DNA from: Candidatus Aenigmatarchaeota archaeon
GTDB taxonomy: Archaea > Aenigmatarchaeota > Aenigmatarchaeia > QMZP01
Length of the DNA stretch: 15,994 bases
Reading direction: 5' to 3'
Assembly (NCBI GenBank): GCA_015520105.1
Contig: WAQT01000062.1
Location: 1 to 15,994 of the forward strand
The notes below the pieces were generated by a model. It was not told the origin of the DNA, made no database searches, and worked only from the letters and a program-made list of their open reading frames with translations. The translations under genes and the position numbers were made by a program. Shown in pieces: positions 1 to 6,883 of the stretch (the first letter of the stretch is position 1; each line of letters opens with the position of its first letter).

Positions 1-345
1 ACACCCTTTTACGGGAGTTTACACTTCCGCAATCCTCTGCCTGACGGCAGGGAGTTTCCTGACGGAAACAAGCGTGTACGGAAAACATGCAAAACTCAAC
101 GGAAGCTGATGCACGCCCCTATTGTTTTTCAAGAGGTTTGGGTCAACATCCTTTGGAGCACCTTCTCCTCCTCCCACCAGAAGGTGCATCAAGAGGGAGC
201 TTATCGCTTCCATCTTGCGGAAACCTCGAAAGGCTGTTGCGGCAGCTCCCTCTTGGTGCAAGAGGTTAATCTTTTGATTAACCTTTTGTGGAAGCGAGCG
301 CGAGCGAAGCTCCTGTAAAAGGTTAGTTGGGAACAGGAGAAGGTG
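1..345. ncRNA. Candidate structured RNA region, no protein gene
   Basis: No convincing protein gene lies here, but inverted repeats are dense. CTGCC(37-41)/GGCAG(46-50) and TTTCC(55-59)/GGAAA(64-68) both enclose a TGAC loop. GCACCTTCT(158-166) pairs with 179-187 over 9 bp. The segment 186-201 pairs with 244-259 over 16 positions with one G-U wobble. GGTTAATC(264-271)/GATTAACC(276-283) forms 8 bp around TTTT, and CTCCTGT(310-316)/ACAGGAG(333-339) forms 7 bp. I could not match it to RNase P, SRP or rRNA signatures. Strand is undecided because the stems are symmetrical, and the element may begin before the window. Confidence 0.4.
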
Positions 346-357
346 ATGCTGCTTAAC

Positions 358-365
358 TTTATAAA
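358..365 (+). promoter_or_regulatory. TATA box of the zinc-ribbon gene
   Basis: TTTATAAA is centred about 27 bases before the ATG at 389, the spacing expected for archaeal transcription starting at or next to the start codon (leaderless). Confidence 0.6.
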
Positions 366-388
366 CCATTGCACGCATATTGTTGCGT

Positions 389-547
389 ATGAACTGCACC
401 AACTGCGGGAGAAAAATAGAGAGCGAGAGCGTGTGGGTGAGGTTTCCCTGCCCGAAGTGCGGGAAGACCGAGATAATCCGCTGCGACAGCTGCAGGACTC
501 TCGAGAATCCATACAAATGCGAGCAGTGCAGGTTCACAGGGCCGTGA
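389..547 (+). CDS. Small archaeal zinc-ribbon protein (DUF1610/HVO_2753-like)
   Basis: This 52-aa protein begins MNCTNCGRK and consists almost entirely of two zinc-binding units: CxxC pairs at residues 3/6 and 21/24, then 32/35 and 44/47. It matches the small archaeal zinc-finger family, proposed to bind RNA, often found beside aEF-1beta; here aEF-1beta is the next gene downstream. Length is normal for the family. The start is chosen because the first CxxC begins two residues later and a TATA box sits 27 bases upstream, implying a leaderless mRNA. The molecular role is not established. A TGATGG/CCATCA inverted repeat begins within the stop codon region. Confidence 0.85.
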   Translation: MNCTNCGRKIESESVWVRFPCPKCGKTEIIRCDSCRTLENPYKCEQCRFTGP

Positions 548-601
548 TGGTTCCATCATTTGAAATAGTCAAAACCGAGCAACACAAGGCAAAACCAAGC
601 G

Positions 602-626
602 GACGTGACCACAAAGATTTCACGTC
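602..626 (+). repeat. Inverted repeat in the spacer before aEF-1beta
   Basis: GACGTGA (602-608) and TCACGTC (620-626) are perfect complements around an 11-base loop, in the 126-base spacer between the zinc-ribbon gene and aEF-1beta. It could be an operator or an mRNA hairpin; the sequence does not decide. Confidence 0.4.
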
Positions 627-673
627 ACGTCTCCGTAATTGTCATATAGAGTGCAAGTCACAAGGCGAAAGGT

Positions 674-925
674 ATGGGAGAAGTCATCTGCGTTTACAGG
701 ATAATGCCGGAATCCCCGGAGAAGTTCGAGGAAGTCAGGAAAGCGCTTGAATCGCTCGGACCGGACAGGCTTGAGGAGGAAGCGATAGCATTCGGCCTGA
801 AATCCCTGAAGTTCACAAAGGTCATACCGGACGGGCCGGGGGTTCTCGAGGAGCTTGAGGAGAAGCTCAACAGTATACCCGGAACAGGCAGCGTGGAGAA
901 CATAATGACGAGCAGGTCGCTCTGA
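674..925 (+). CDS. ef1b: Translation elongation factor aEF-1beta
   Basis: An 83-aa acidic protein, the usual size for archaeal EF-1beta, the guanine-nucleotide exchange factor that recharges aEF-1A with GTP during elongation. It has the expected single alpha-beta domain. It begins MGEVICVYRIMPES and continues with a helix rich in Glu and Leu. A central segment, IAFGLKSLKFTKVIPDG, matches the conserved family core (aFGLkal...vvvpD). The C-terminal half is E/L-rich and ends in a beta strand. It follows the zinc-ribbon gene on the same strand, a common archaeal pairing. A weak AAAGG lies just before the ATG. No oddities are seen. Confidence 0.93.
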   Translation: MGEVICVYRIMPESPEKFEEVRKALESLGPDRLEEEAIAFGLKSLKFTKVIPDGPGVLEELEEKLNSIPGTGSVENIMTSRSL

Positions 926-990
926 GCAGTCAGACCACAAGACAGCCTGCAGTGCTGGTTTTTATTCTTGCGAAACAAAACATACAATAC

Positions 991-1734
991 ATGCAGCTCG
1001 TTATTTTCACAGACCTGGACGGCACTCTTCTTGACAAGCAGACCTATTCGTATGAAGAGGCCCTGCCGGCACTGAATGAAGTCATTAAAAGGAATATACC
1101 GCTTGTATTCTGCACGAGCAAGACATTCACGGAATCCGACCATTACGCAAAGGAAATCGGCATAAACGAGCCCCTCATAGTGGAGAACGGCGGCGGGATA
1201 TTCATACCCGAGGGTTATTTCCCGTTCAGGATACCCCACTCCGCGAAGAGGAATGAATACATAGTTGTTGAGATAGGCACCCGCTACGAGAAGCTCAGAA
1301 AAGCGGTCAGGGAGATAAGAAAGAGGGGAATACCGATACTCGGATTCGGCGACATGACGGAGAGTGAGATATCAGAGAATGCCAACCTTCCTCTGGGAAA
1401 GGCAAGGATGGCTAAGCTGAGGGATTACGATGAACCTTTCATCGTGGCTCCGGAGCATGTGAACGAGGCAAAGAAGATAATAGAGAAGATGGGTCTGAGA
1501 TATGACAGGGGAGGAAGGTTCTCTCACATAACAGGGAATAACGACAAGGGAAAGGCTGTTGATATCCTCAAATCCCTCTATAAAAGGAAGTTCGGGAAAA
1601 TAATAACCATAGGCCTCGGAGACTCGGAGAACGACATTCCCATGCTGAAAAGGGTGGACAGGCCGTTCATGCTGAAATCCGGCCCCTCGGAATGGAACAG
1701 GATTGTTCTGAGGGAGATAGGTTCCTTGAAATGA
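991..1734 (+). CDS. HAD-IIB phosphatase, mannosyl-3-phosphoglycerate phosphatase type
   Basis: This 247-aa HAD-superfamily hydrolase probably dephosphorylates a sugar-phosphate-type compatible-solute precursor. Motif I is DLDGT with nucleophile Asp8 and Asp10. Motif II is the CTSKT stretch (residues 41-45). Lys187 lies in DKGKAV, and the metal-binding motif is GDSEND (210-215). The IVENGGGIFIP segment (63-73) is typical of the MPGP branch of HAD-IIB, which makes the final step of mannosylglycerate synthesis. An ATG start is placed at 991 rather than further upstream: family members begin a few residues before DLDGT, and a T-rich TATA-like box lies near 958-966. The stop overlaps the following start region, so it is cotranscribed with the GH15 gene. 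No synthase gene is in the window, so the exact substrate is uncertain. Confidence 0.82.
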   Translation: MQLVIFTDLDGTLLDKQTYSYEEALPALNEVIKRNIPLVFCTSKTFTESDHYAKEIGINEPLIVENGGGIFIPEGYFPFRIPHSAKRNEYIVVEIGTRYEKLRKAVREIRKRGIPILGFGDMTESEISENANLPLGKARMAKLRDYDEPFIVAPEHVNEAKKIIEKMGLRYDRGGRFSHITGNNDKGKAVDILKSLYKRKFGKIITIGLGDSENDIPMLKRVDRPFMLKSGPSEWNRIVLREIGSLK

Positions 1735-1745
1735 GGAGGAGCGGA

Positions 1746-2924
1746 ATGACTGACAGGAAGAAGGCTGATGAGCTGTATAGAAGCTCGATAAAGGTGCTTC
1801 GCAGCGTGCAGACAAAGAATGGAGGGTGCCTTGCCACACCGAAGGGAAAGAGATATCCGTATATATATCCAAGGGACAATGCAGTATGCGTTCTGGGATT
1901 CCTTTCAGCCGGCCTCTATGTGGAAGCAAAGAAGGCATTGAATTTTATAATGAAGACCCAGCTTGATTCCGGCGCGTTTCCGCAGAGAGTCGATGTCCGC
2001 GGCAGGGACGCTTCTTACAAACCCATCCAGATAGACGGAACAGCCCTGACGCTCTATTCTCTTGCGAGATATGTCCTCTCCTCCGGAGACTACGGTTTCT
2101 GGAAAAGGCATGCAGATGCAGTCAACCGGGCGATGAGGTACATAGAGAAAAACATATACAATGAGAAGGGACTTGTGTTCACCCCCAACTCGGTTCACGA
2201 ATTTCCTCCGATGGAGGAGGGCCTTGAGATCTGGGCCAACGCGGCGTGCGCTGCTGCAGCGAAACAGGCGCATGCAGTCTCTCTGGAGGCTGGAACGGAG
2301 AGAAGGGAGTGGTTGCAGCTATCCAAGACCATAATAAAAGGCATAGATAAATACATGTGGAACTCCAGGACAGGAAGCTTCGTGAAGGTTATAAGACTCA
2401 GGGAGTCTAGTTCCGTGGACATAGACCCTGACGCAGGCATACTCGGTCTTGTGGAGTTCGGCGTCTTCGATGACAGCAACGATAAAATCCTATCAAGCAT
2501 AAGGAGAATTGAGAGGGAGCTCTGGAACAGGGAACTCGGAGGGCTCTGCAGGTACCCAAAATATGAGGGAAGGAACAACGGAGGGTGGGGCCCATGGCCG
2601 CACTTCACACTCATGCTGTGCAGCCACTACATACGTCTGGGAGAGAGGAAGAAGGCGGAAAGGCTTCTTGACTGGACACTCAAGGTTTCCCGCAATAACC
2701 TCCTTCCCGAGCATATAAGCACGAAGAAGGAGTTCCTCGAGTATGTCCACGACTTCAGGGAGGCCGGGATACTCAGAAAGGACAGGCTTGTGATGATAAG
2801 GAACGCGATGAGGAATCCCATGTACAAGAAGGGCATCGCCTACATAAGCCTTCCCCTCGCGTGGCCCCACGCGGAGTTCATAAAGGCATGGAACCTTTAC
2901 AATGAGAGGTTCATTGAGAGATGA
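1746..2924 (+). CDS. Glycoside hydrolase family 15-like (glucoamylase/trehalase type)
   Basis: A 392-aa alpha/alpha-barrel glycosidase of GH15 type, which releases glucose from alpha-glucosides or trehalose by inversion. Visible family signatures are YPRD (41-44), the QIDGTAL strand (95-101), GLEIW (159-163) with candidate catalytic acid Glu161, LPEH (320-323) with candidate base Glu322, and PLAWPHAEF (370-378). The sequence covers only the catalytic domain, without the N-terminal beta-sandwich of longer archaeal glucoamylases. No signal peptide is seen, so it is likely cytoplasmic. The ATG at 1746 is preferred because GAGGAGGA lies 5 bases upstream; an ATG at 1731 overlaps the previous stop as ATGA. 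Coupling to the phosphatase suggests intracellular handling of a glucosyl or trehalose-like compound. The substrate is inferred. Confidence 0.85.
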   Translation: MTDRKKADELYRSSIKVLRSVQTKNGGCLATPKGKRYPYIYPRDNAVCVLGFLSAGLYVEAKKALNFIMKTQLDSGAFPQRVDVRGRDASYKPIQIDGTALTLYSLARYVLSSGDYGFWKRHADAVNRAMRYIEKNIYNEKGLVFTPNSVHEFPPMEEGLEIWANAACAAAAKQAHAVSLEAGTERREWLQLSKTIIKGIDKYMWNSRTGSFVKVIRLRESSSVDIDPDAGILGLVEFGVFDDSNDKILSSIRRIERELWNRELGGLCRYPKYEGRNNGGWGPWPHFTLMLCSHYIRLGERKKAERLLDWTLKVSRNNLLPEHISTKKEFLEYVHDFREAGILRKDRLVMIRNAMRNPMYKKGIAYISLPLAWPHAEFIKAWNLYNERFIER

Positions 2925-2945
2925 TATCGAGAAACAACACAGAAG

Positions 2946-3371
2946 TTACTTCTTTTCCTTGTCCTTCGCCGGCTTTTTGGAAGCCTTCGCCTCCTGCTTC
3001 TTCGCTTCCTTCTTCTCCTTACCTGCCTTTGCTGTTGCCTTTGTTTTTTCCTTCTGTTTCTCTTTTTCCTTCTCCTTTGCCTCGGGCTTCTTCTTTCCAG
3101 CTTTCTCCGGAACCTTTACTCCGAGCCTTTCGAGAACCCCTTCCTTCTCCAGAGCCTTCACGACCTCAGAATCCGCTGCGTCCTGTTTTATCTTTATCCT
3201 CTCCATCAGGGGCTCGAGATGGTCTATGTTGCACCTTCTCCTTTTAACACCAGTGAGTTCCTTCGGCCCTGTCACAATAACGAAGTTCTCGTCAATCTTT
3301 TTGAGAACAACGCAGAGACTTCCTGCCTCCCTTCCGGCAATCTTCATGCACACCCTTCCTGTCTCGAACAT
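2946..3371 (-). CDS. rpl14e: 50S ribosomal protein L14e with long charged tail
   Basis: A 141-aa protein. Residues 1-60 match L14e (eL14), an archaeal/eukaryotic large-subunit protein with an SH3-like KOW fold: FETGRVCMKIAGREAG, then FVIVTGP and RRRCNIDHLEP. Archaeal L14e is usually about 75-100 aa. Here the core is followed by about 50 residues (90-141) almost solely Lys, Glu, Ala and Gln, a disordered or single-helix extension. The start is taken at the Met of MFETG because GGAGGAG lies 5-6 bases upstream; the Met 12 bases earlier has no such site. It lies 16 bases downstream of L34e on the minus strand and ends convergently with the GH15 gene. The usual cytidylate kinase gene between L34e and L14e is absent. 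Confidence 0.9.
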   Translation of the reverse strand: MFETGRVCMKIAGREAGSLCVVLKKIDENFVIVTGPKELTGVKRRRCNIDHLEPLMERIKIKQDAADSEVVKALEKEGVLERLGVKVPEKAGKKKPEAKEKEKEKQKEKTKATAKAGKEKKEAKKQEAKASKKPAKDKEKK

Positions 3372-3387
3372 GTTCTCCTCCATTATA

Positions 3388-3657
3388 CTAACCGCTTCCT
3401 GCGGAAATCGCTCTCGCCCTCTCCCTGAAGAGGTTCCTTGAGCATGACGGGCAGAGAATCCCTCCGAAAGGCCTCTCAGGCCTCTTCTTTGTTTTCGGGG
3501 CATCCGTCTCCCTCGGAACGCCTGAAAGCTCTGCCCTGCATCCTGAACATCTCGCGGGAGAATCCCTCTTCTTCCTGAACCTGACAACCATCTCCCCACC
3601 GGGGAGCCTTGTTTTGAGCTTCCTGAAACTCCTTGACCTCAATGACGGTCTGACCAT
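3388..3657 (-). CDS. rpl34e: 50S ribosomal protein L34e
   Basis: An 89-aa zinc-binding protein of the large ribosomal subunit (eL34), of normal length. Recognisable parts are the basic N-terminus RPSLRSRSFRK, the PGG turn, the CSGC and CPSC zinc ligand pairs, and between them KTKKRPERPFGG, the family's most conserved stretch. The ATG at 3657 is supported by family N-termini (M-x-RPxLRSRS) and by a TATA box about 26 bases upstream, so the transcript is probably leaderless. L14e follows directly, so this is the first gene of a two-gene ribosomal operon. No unusual features are seen. Confidence 0.94.
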   Translation of the reverse strand: MVRPSLRSRSFRKLKTRLPGGEMVVRFRKKRDSPARCSGCRAELSGVPRETDAPKTKKRPERPFGGILCPSCSRNLFRERARAISAGSG

Positions 3658-3678
3658 AGGTAAAAATAGTGAACGCGG

Positions 3679-3686
3679 TCTTTATA
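3679..3686 (-). promoter_or_regulatory. TATA box of the L34e-L14e operon
   Basis: TTTATAAA, read on the minus strand, is centred about 26 bases before the L34e ATG. It sits in the 38-base gap just after the nreA stop codon, so the ribosomal operon can be transcribed independently of nreA. Confidence 0.6.
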
Positions 3687-3695
3687 AATCTTCTT

Positions 3696-4889
3696 TCAGA
3701 AATCCCAGAGCCTTTTCTGGCTGAGAATGACGCTCCTCTTTCTGTACTCCTCCAGAGGTATCCTTGTTCTCGAGCCGGCATAACTGAGAGCGTCCCCAAG
3801 CGTTGCGAATCTCTCGGGCCTGTTCCTGAACGCCCTTCTTGCTGTCTCCCTCACCACCCACACTCCCAGGGGTATCACATAACCCTCGTAAACCTCCCTG
3901 AACACCACAACCCGGGCCTGCCTCCTCATTCCAGCAAGCGCCTCAGCCACGGCTATCCTTGACGCGTAATAACCGCCTCCCTGACTCTCCGCATAGTTCG
4001 TTCTGCCCCCGAAGGGTTCATACTCGCGTATGATTTGGGTGTCCTTCAGGGAGCGAGACCAGAAGGAGCCGGGGGCCCATGCCTCGAAGTTCTCGAACTC
4101 CCATGAACCGGGCATCAGAAGTATAACGAAATGATTATCGAGATACTCCGACTCGTAAACAAGAAACTCATTCACTGAGGGATGGTCCCTGACCCCTTCC
4201 AAAAGCCTCTTCGCTATGATGTCGTCCACGCCTGTTATGGAATACCTTGTCGGGACAAGCTTCCTCCTCTCCATGGTTCCTATGACTCCTGCAGAGAATA
4301 TCGATGTTATTCTGTGCACGTCCAGGCCCTTCCTGTAAAGTTCGAAACCCGCGTCCGAAGCCTTCAGGTCATCGCTCGTCACTCTCTCAACAACCCTTGG
4401 GATTTTGGGATTCTCTGCAAGCCTCATGCTCTTCATTCCCGCGCTCGGCCCCATGGGCTGCGTGACATCGGAGAAACTCAATCTGAACACAGGCCTCTTT
4501 TCGAATCCGATCTCGATGTCAACCGGTTCCGAAGACATCGCTATCTCCCTCACCTGCTCAGCTACGCGGGATCTGGAGAATATGTTCTCCCTCCGGTTTG
4601 ACCTCACGAGAAGGGAACGCATCTCTATAACCTCTCCGTAAGGCCTCCCGAACCACGCGTCAGGAGAATCGATGCCTTCTCTTTCCTCCATGGCCGCGAG
4701 AGGGCCTATCCTAACGTCAGGATAACCTTCTCTTCCCACGAACACGTTCGGGGACTTGCCGAAGAAGTTCTGAGGGAACGATTCAACCTTTGGCTTTACG
4801 GCTATTCTTGCGAGCAGGGGGCAGGGGTTCTGTCCGCACAGGGAGCGGCCTCCCTTGCATGTCACGCAGAGCCTTGCAGGAGAAACCAT
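3696..4889 (-). CDS. nreA: DNA repair protein NreA with C-terminal PIP box
   Basis: A 397-aa archaeal Nre protein, a PCNA-associated factor in repair of DNA damage (shown for NreA in haloarchaea). The N-terminal zinc-binding region has Cys8, Cys11, Cys18 and Cys23 (CVTCKGG...LCGQNPCPLL), diagnostic of the family. The body carries the conserved FFGKSPNVFVGREGYPDVRIGPL segment (given here only as landmark) and MSSEPVDIE. The last seven residues, QKRLWDF, form a PCNA-interacting peptide (QxxLxxF), as in characterised NreA. The start at 4889 is chosen by family N-termini; an in-frame extension upstream has no family similarity. It is divergent from the zinc-ribbon-Hsp20 gene, sharing a 40-base promoter region. 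Confidence 0.92.
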   Translation of the reverse strand: MVSPARLCVTCKGGRSLCGQNPCPLLARIAVKPKVESFPQNFFGKSPNVFVGREGYPDVRIGPLAAMEEREGIDSPDAWFGRPYGEVIEMRSLLVRSNRRENIFSRSRVAEQVREIAMSSEPVDIEIGFEKRPVFRLSFSDVTQPMGPSAGMKSMRLAENPKIPRVVERVTSDDLKASDAGFELYRKGLDVHRITSIFSAGVIGTMERRKLVPTRYSITGVDDIIAKRLLEGVRDHPSVNEFLVYESEYLDNHFVILLMPGSWEFENFEAWAPGSFWSRSLKDTQIIREYEPFGGRTNYAESQGGGYYASRIAVAEALAGMRRQARVVVFREVYEGYVIPLGVWVVRETARRAFRNRPERFATLGDALSYAGSRTRIPLEEYRKRSVILSQKRLWDF

Positions 4890-4929
4890 ACATTTATAAG
4901 AATGAATCTTTATTGATAAATGTGCGCTT
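4890..4929. promoter_or_regulatory. Shared divergent promoter, nreA / Hsp20
   Basis: The 40 bases between the divergent starts hold two AT-rich boxes. ATTTATAAG at 4890-4899 is correctly placed (about 30 bases) for the plus-strand gene at 4930. TTTATCAATAAAG on the minus strand (about 4908-4920) is correctly placed for nreA at 4889. Each box lies next to the other gene's start, so the two promoters interlock and may compete. Both genes would be nearly leaderless. Confidence 0.5.
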
Positions 4930-5562
4930 ATGCTTTGCCAGAGATGCGGAAGCCCTGTAGAGAAGGGGTGGAGATTCTGCCCGAACTGCGGGAACCCTCT
5001 TTCCAGAAGCATGTTTGATGACGTGTTTGAGGACATATTCGAGAGAATAAACAGGGAAATGAAGGAGATGGACAAGCTTTTCGACAAGAGGTTCGAAGCC
5101 CTTGACCTATCACCGTTCTTCAGCGAGAAACCTAAGATAAAGAGGTCAGGCTTCTCGATAAGGATAGTCAGGAAAGGAGACAGCAAGCCGGAGATATCGG
5201 TCAAGACGTTCGGTGATGTGGACAGGAAGGAGATATCGAGGGAGCTTGAGAAGCTCGGGGTGGGAGAGAGACGGTTCCAGAAACGGGAGGCTCCAGGGCT
5301 TCCTCTCTCTCACAGGCAACCCAAGGTTACGGAGGAGCCCAAAACGGACATAAAAAGAACCGCTTCTGGGGTGGTGGTGGAGATGAAGCTTCCGGGGGTG
5401 AAAGACGAGAGGGACATAGAAATCAAGGAGCTGGAAAGTTCTGTGGAGGTGAAGGCAATGGTCGGAGACAAGGCATATTTCAAGATACTCACAAAACCGC
5501 AGGACACGTCAATCACAGAGAAAAGCTTCAAGAACGGCGTTCTCAGAATGGTTCTCTCGTAA
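4930..5562 (+). CDS. Zinc-ribbon-Hsp20 (alpha-crystallin) fusion protein
   Basis: A 210-aa protein with two parts. Residues 1-22 form a zinc ribbon with Cys3, Cys6, Cys17 and Cys20 (CxxC-x10-CxxC). Residues about 138-210 look like a small heat-shock protein alpha-crystallin domain, with alternating beta strands (VVVEMKLPGV, DIEIKEL, SVEVKAMVG, YFKILTKP) and the closing FKNGVLRMVL motif typical of Hsp20. The linker (25-135) is charged and begins with a likely amphipathic helix (FEDIFERINREMKEMDKLF). The C-terminal I-x-I tail used for oligomer contacts is absent, so assembly may differ from classical Hsp20. Role: probable ATP-independent holdase or protein-binding adaptor. The ATG is supported by TATA placement. 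Confidence 0.75.
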   Translation: MLCQRCGSPVEKGWRFCPNCGNPLSRSMFDDVFEDIFERINREMKEMDKLFDKRFEALDLSPFFSEKPKIKRSGFSIRIVRKGDSKPEISVKTFGDVDRKEISRELEKLGVGERRFQKREAPGLPLSHRQPKVTEEPKTDIKRTASGVVVEMKLPGVKDERDIEIKELESSVEVKAMVGDKAYFKILTKPQDTSITEKSFKNGVLRMVLS

Positions 5563-5624
5563 GCGTTAATTTTATTAAATAAACGTCCAATATTCTAACA
5601 GGCGCCGGGAAGGTGCAACCAATT

Positions 5625-5909
5625 ATGCAATACAAAATCGCAAAGGAAGAGAACGGAAACGGAGAAGACCCTCCAGACGACAAACCCAACGTTCCTGTAA
5701 AGAATGAATTTCTAGAAGAGCTTATCGACATCCCTGCAAGTCCCGGGGGTCTGGAAACACAGGAAACCTCCAATGTGTTTGGGGAGGACTACAATAAGGG
5801 GTTCTCGACTCTGCACGCTGAGAAGTTAGAGGAGTCCATGAAAGACGATATGACCAGAATTGTTGAGAGGTACGAGGAGAAGGATTATAAGGACATGAAG
5901 GACGAATAA
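5625..5909 (+). CDS. Small acidic protein of unknown function
   Basis: A 94-aa protein, not recognised. It is acidic and hydrophilic, with a predicted disordered first half rich in Asp, Pro and Asn, and a probable helix near the C-terminus (EKLEESMKDDMTRIVERYEEK). It has no cysteines, signal peptide or membrane segment. The ATG at 5625 is preferred over a GTG at 5613 because GGAAGGTG ends 9 bases before it and would be the SD site; the GTG is part of that site. An AT-rich TATA-like stretch (TTTTATTAAATAAA, about 5570-5583) lies upstream, giving its own promoter. Coding status rests on the promoter, SD and an intact frame on a strand without competing genes. Confidence 0.55.
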   Translation: MQYKIAKEENGNGEDPPDDKPNVPVKNEFLEELIDIPASPGGLETQETSNVFGEDYNKGFSTLHAEKLEESMKDDMTRIVERYEEKDYKDMKDE

Positions 5910-5921
5910 ATAACAATGTTA

Positions 5922-5932
5922 TTTTTATAAAC
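5922..5932 (+). promoter_or_regulatory. TATA box of the HTH regulator
   Basis: TTTTTATAAAC lies about 32 bases before the ATG at 5959, consistent with a very short or absent leader. A second AT-rich match, CATATAAAG at about 5945, is too close to the start to serve. Confidence 0.45.
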
Positions 5933-5958
5933 TCCCTCCCCAACCATATAAAGATAAA

Positions 5959-6357
5959 ATGAAACCCGTCTGCGAAGCAATGATAATGAAGGTCCTTCCG
6001 GCAGTTAGGTCCGCGCTCGCAAGAAAGCTCGTCGAAAAGCACGGCTTCTCCCAGAAGGCAGCTGCTGAGCGGCTCGGGATAACCCAACCCGCGATATCCC
6101 AGTACAGAAGGGAGCTTCGCGGCCGCAGGAACTCCTACCTCGATTCAGACCCGAACCTCTCCGGAATGATAGACAACATAGCGGACAGGGCAGCGTCCGG
6201 CTCCATAAGCCCTGAATCCCTTGGCATCGAGTTCTGCAGGATATGCAAATACATGATATCCTCCGGAATGGCCTGCGAGATACACAGAAAGATGTACCCC
6301 TCGCTGGAAAAATGCAGGGTGTGCTTCGAGCACAGTGGAGAATCCACGATAATCTGA
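5959..6357 (+). CDS. HTH transcriptional regulator with Cys-rich C-terminus (COG2522-like)
   Basis: A 132-aa predicted DNA-binding protein. Residues 10-55 carry a Cro/XRE-like helix-turn-helix (SQKAAAERLGITQPAISQYRR), preceded by the MKPVCE...VLPAVR start that typifies archaeal COG2522 regulators and fixes the ATG at 5959. The C-terminal part holds Cys93, Cys96, Cys106, His109, Cys119 and Cys122, a probable metal-binding module that could sense metal or redox state; similar CxxC clusters occur in family relatives. It is monocistronic, with its own TATA box. Targets are unknown; nothing nearby is an obvious regulon member. Confidence 0.8.
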   Translation: MKPVCEAMIMKVLPAVRSALARKLVEKHGFSQKAAAERLGITQPAISQYRRELRGRRNSYLDSDPNLSGMIDNIADRAASGSISPESLGIEFCRICKYMISSGMACEIHRKMYPSLEKCRVCFEHSGESTII

Positions 6358-6400
6358 ACAAAAGTAACCGATTTATTGAAGCGTTCACAACAATATAACA

Positions 6401-6877
6401 ATGCTCCGGAAGCTGAAAGACAGGGCAAAGCCGCTTTGCAATTCCCTCTGGAAGGCGAGACTCCGCGCAGCAAGACTCTCCAAAAACTGTTTTTATGCTC
6501 TCAAAAAGCATCTCCACGCCCCATCAAGGAAGAATCCCTCTCCCAGCAGGCCATGGCTGAGTTTCTCCTACTACAGGAGGAGGGTCGCCATGCTCAATCC
6601 GGAGAACAGGGAAACCTTCGCAGACGAGTTCTTCCGCTCCTCAAGGCAAGTGGATGCCTATGTCATCTTCACAGCCGTCCTTCTCTTCGCCTCCTACCTC
6701 GCCTACTCCGCATGGAAGCTCATAACCCTCGCAGAACTCGGCATGGTGTCCCTCCTTCTTATCTGCTTCCTCTTCTACATAGTAAGAAGGCACAGGAAAG
6801 ACCTGGACTCGCTTCTCGACGCCTTGATTGAGAGCGAGACCGCTCCCGATTACTTCTACGGAAAGAAAAAGAGCTAA
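6401..6877 (+). CDS. Two-TM membrane protein of unknown function
   Basis: Up to 158 aa. The first 60 residues are strongly basic (many Lys/Arg). Two hydrophobic helices follow at about 86-106 and 108-128, then a charged tail with RRHRKDLDSLLDALIE. Positive charges flank the membrane helices on the N-terminal side. Two starts are plausible. The ATG at 6401 has GATTTATTG about 28 bases upstream and would be leaderless. The in-frame ATG at 6590 has AGGAGGAGGG 6-9 bases upstream and would give a 95-aa protein with both helices. Which is used, or whether both are, cannot be told from sequence. No family recognised. Confidence 0.6.
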   Translation: MLRKLKDRAKPLCNSLWKARLRAARLSKNCFYALKKHLHAPSRKNPSPSRPWLSFSYYRRRVAMLNPENRETFADEFFRSSRQVDAYVIFTAVLLFASYLAYSAWKLITLAELGMVSLLLICFLFYIVRRHRKDLDSLLDALIESETAPDYFYGKKKS

Positions 6878-6883
6878 CCTATG

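Noticed and set aside
2902..3441. 179-codon plus-strand frame rich in Phe/Ser
   Set aside because: It is the antisense shadow of the Lys/Glu tail of L14e and has no domain.
4330..4350. GTTCGAAACC resembling a tRNA T arm
   Set aside because: It lies inside the well-supported nreA coding sequence and has no matching cloverleaf.
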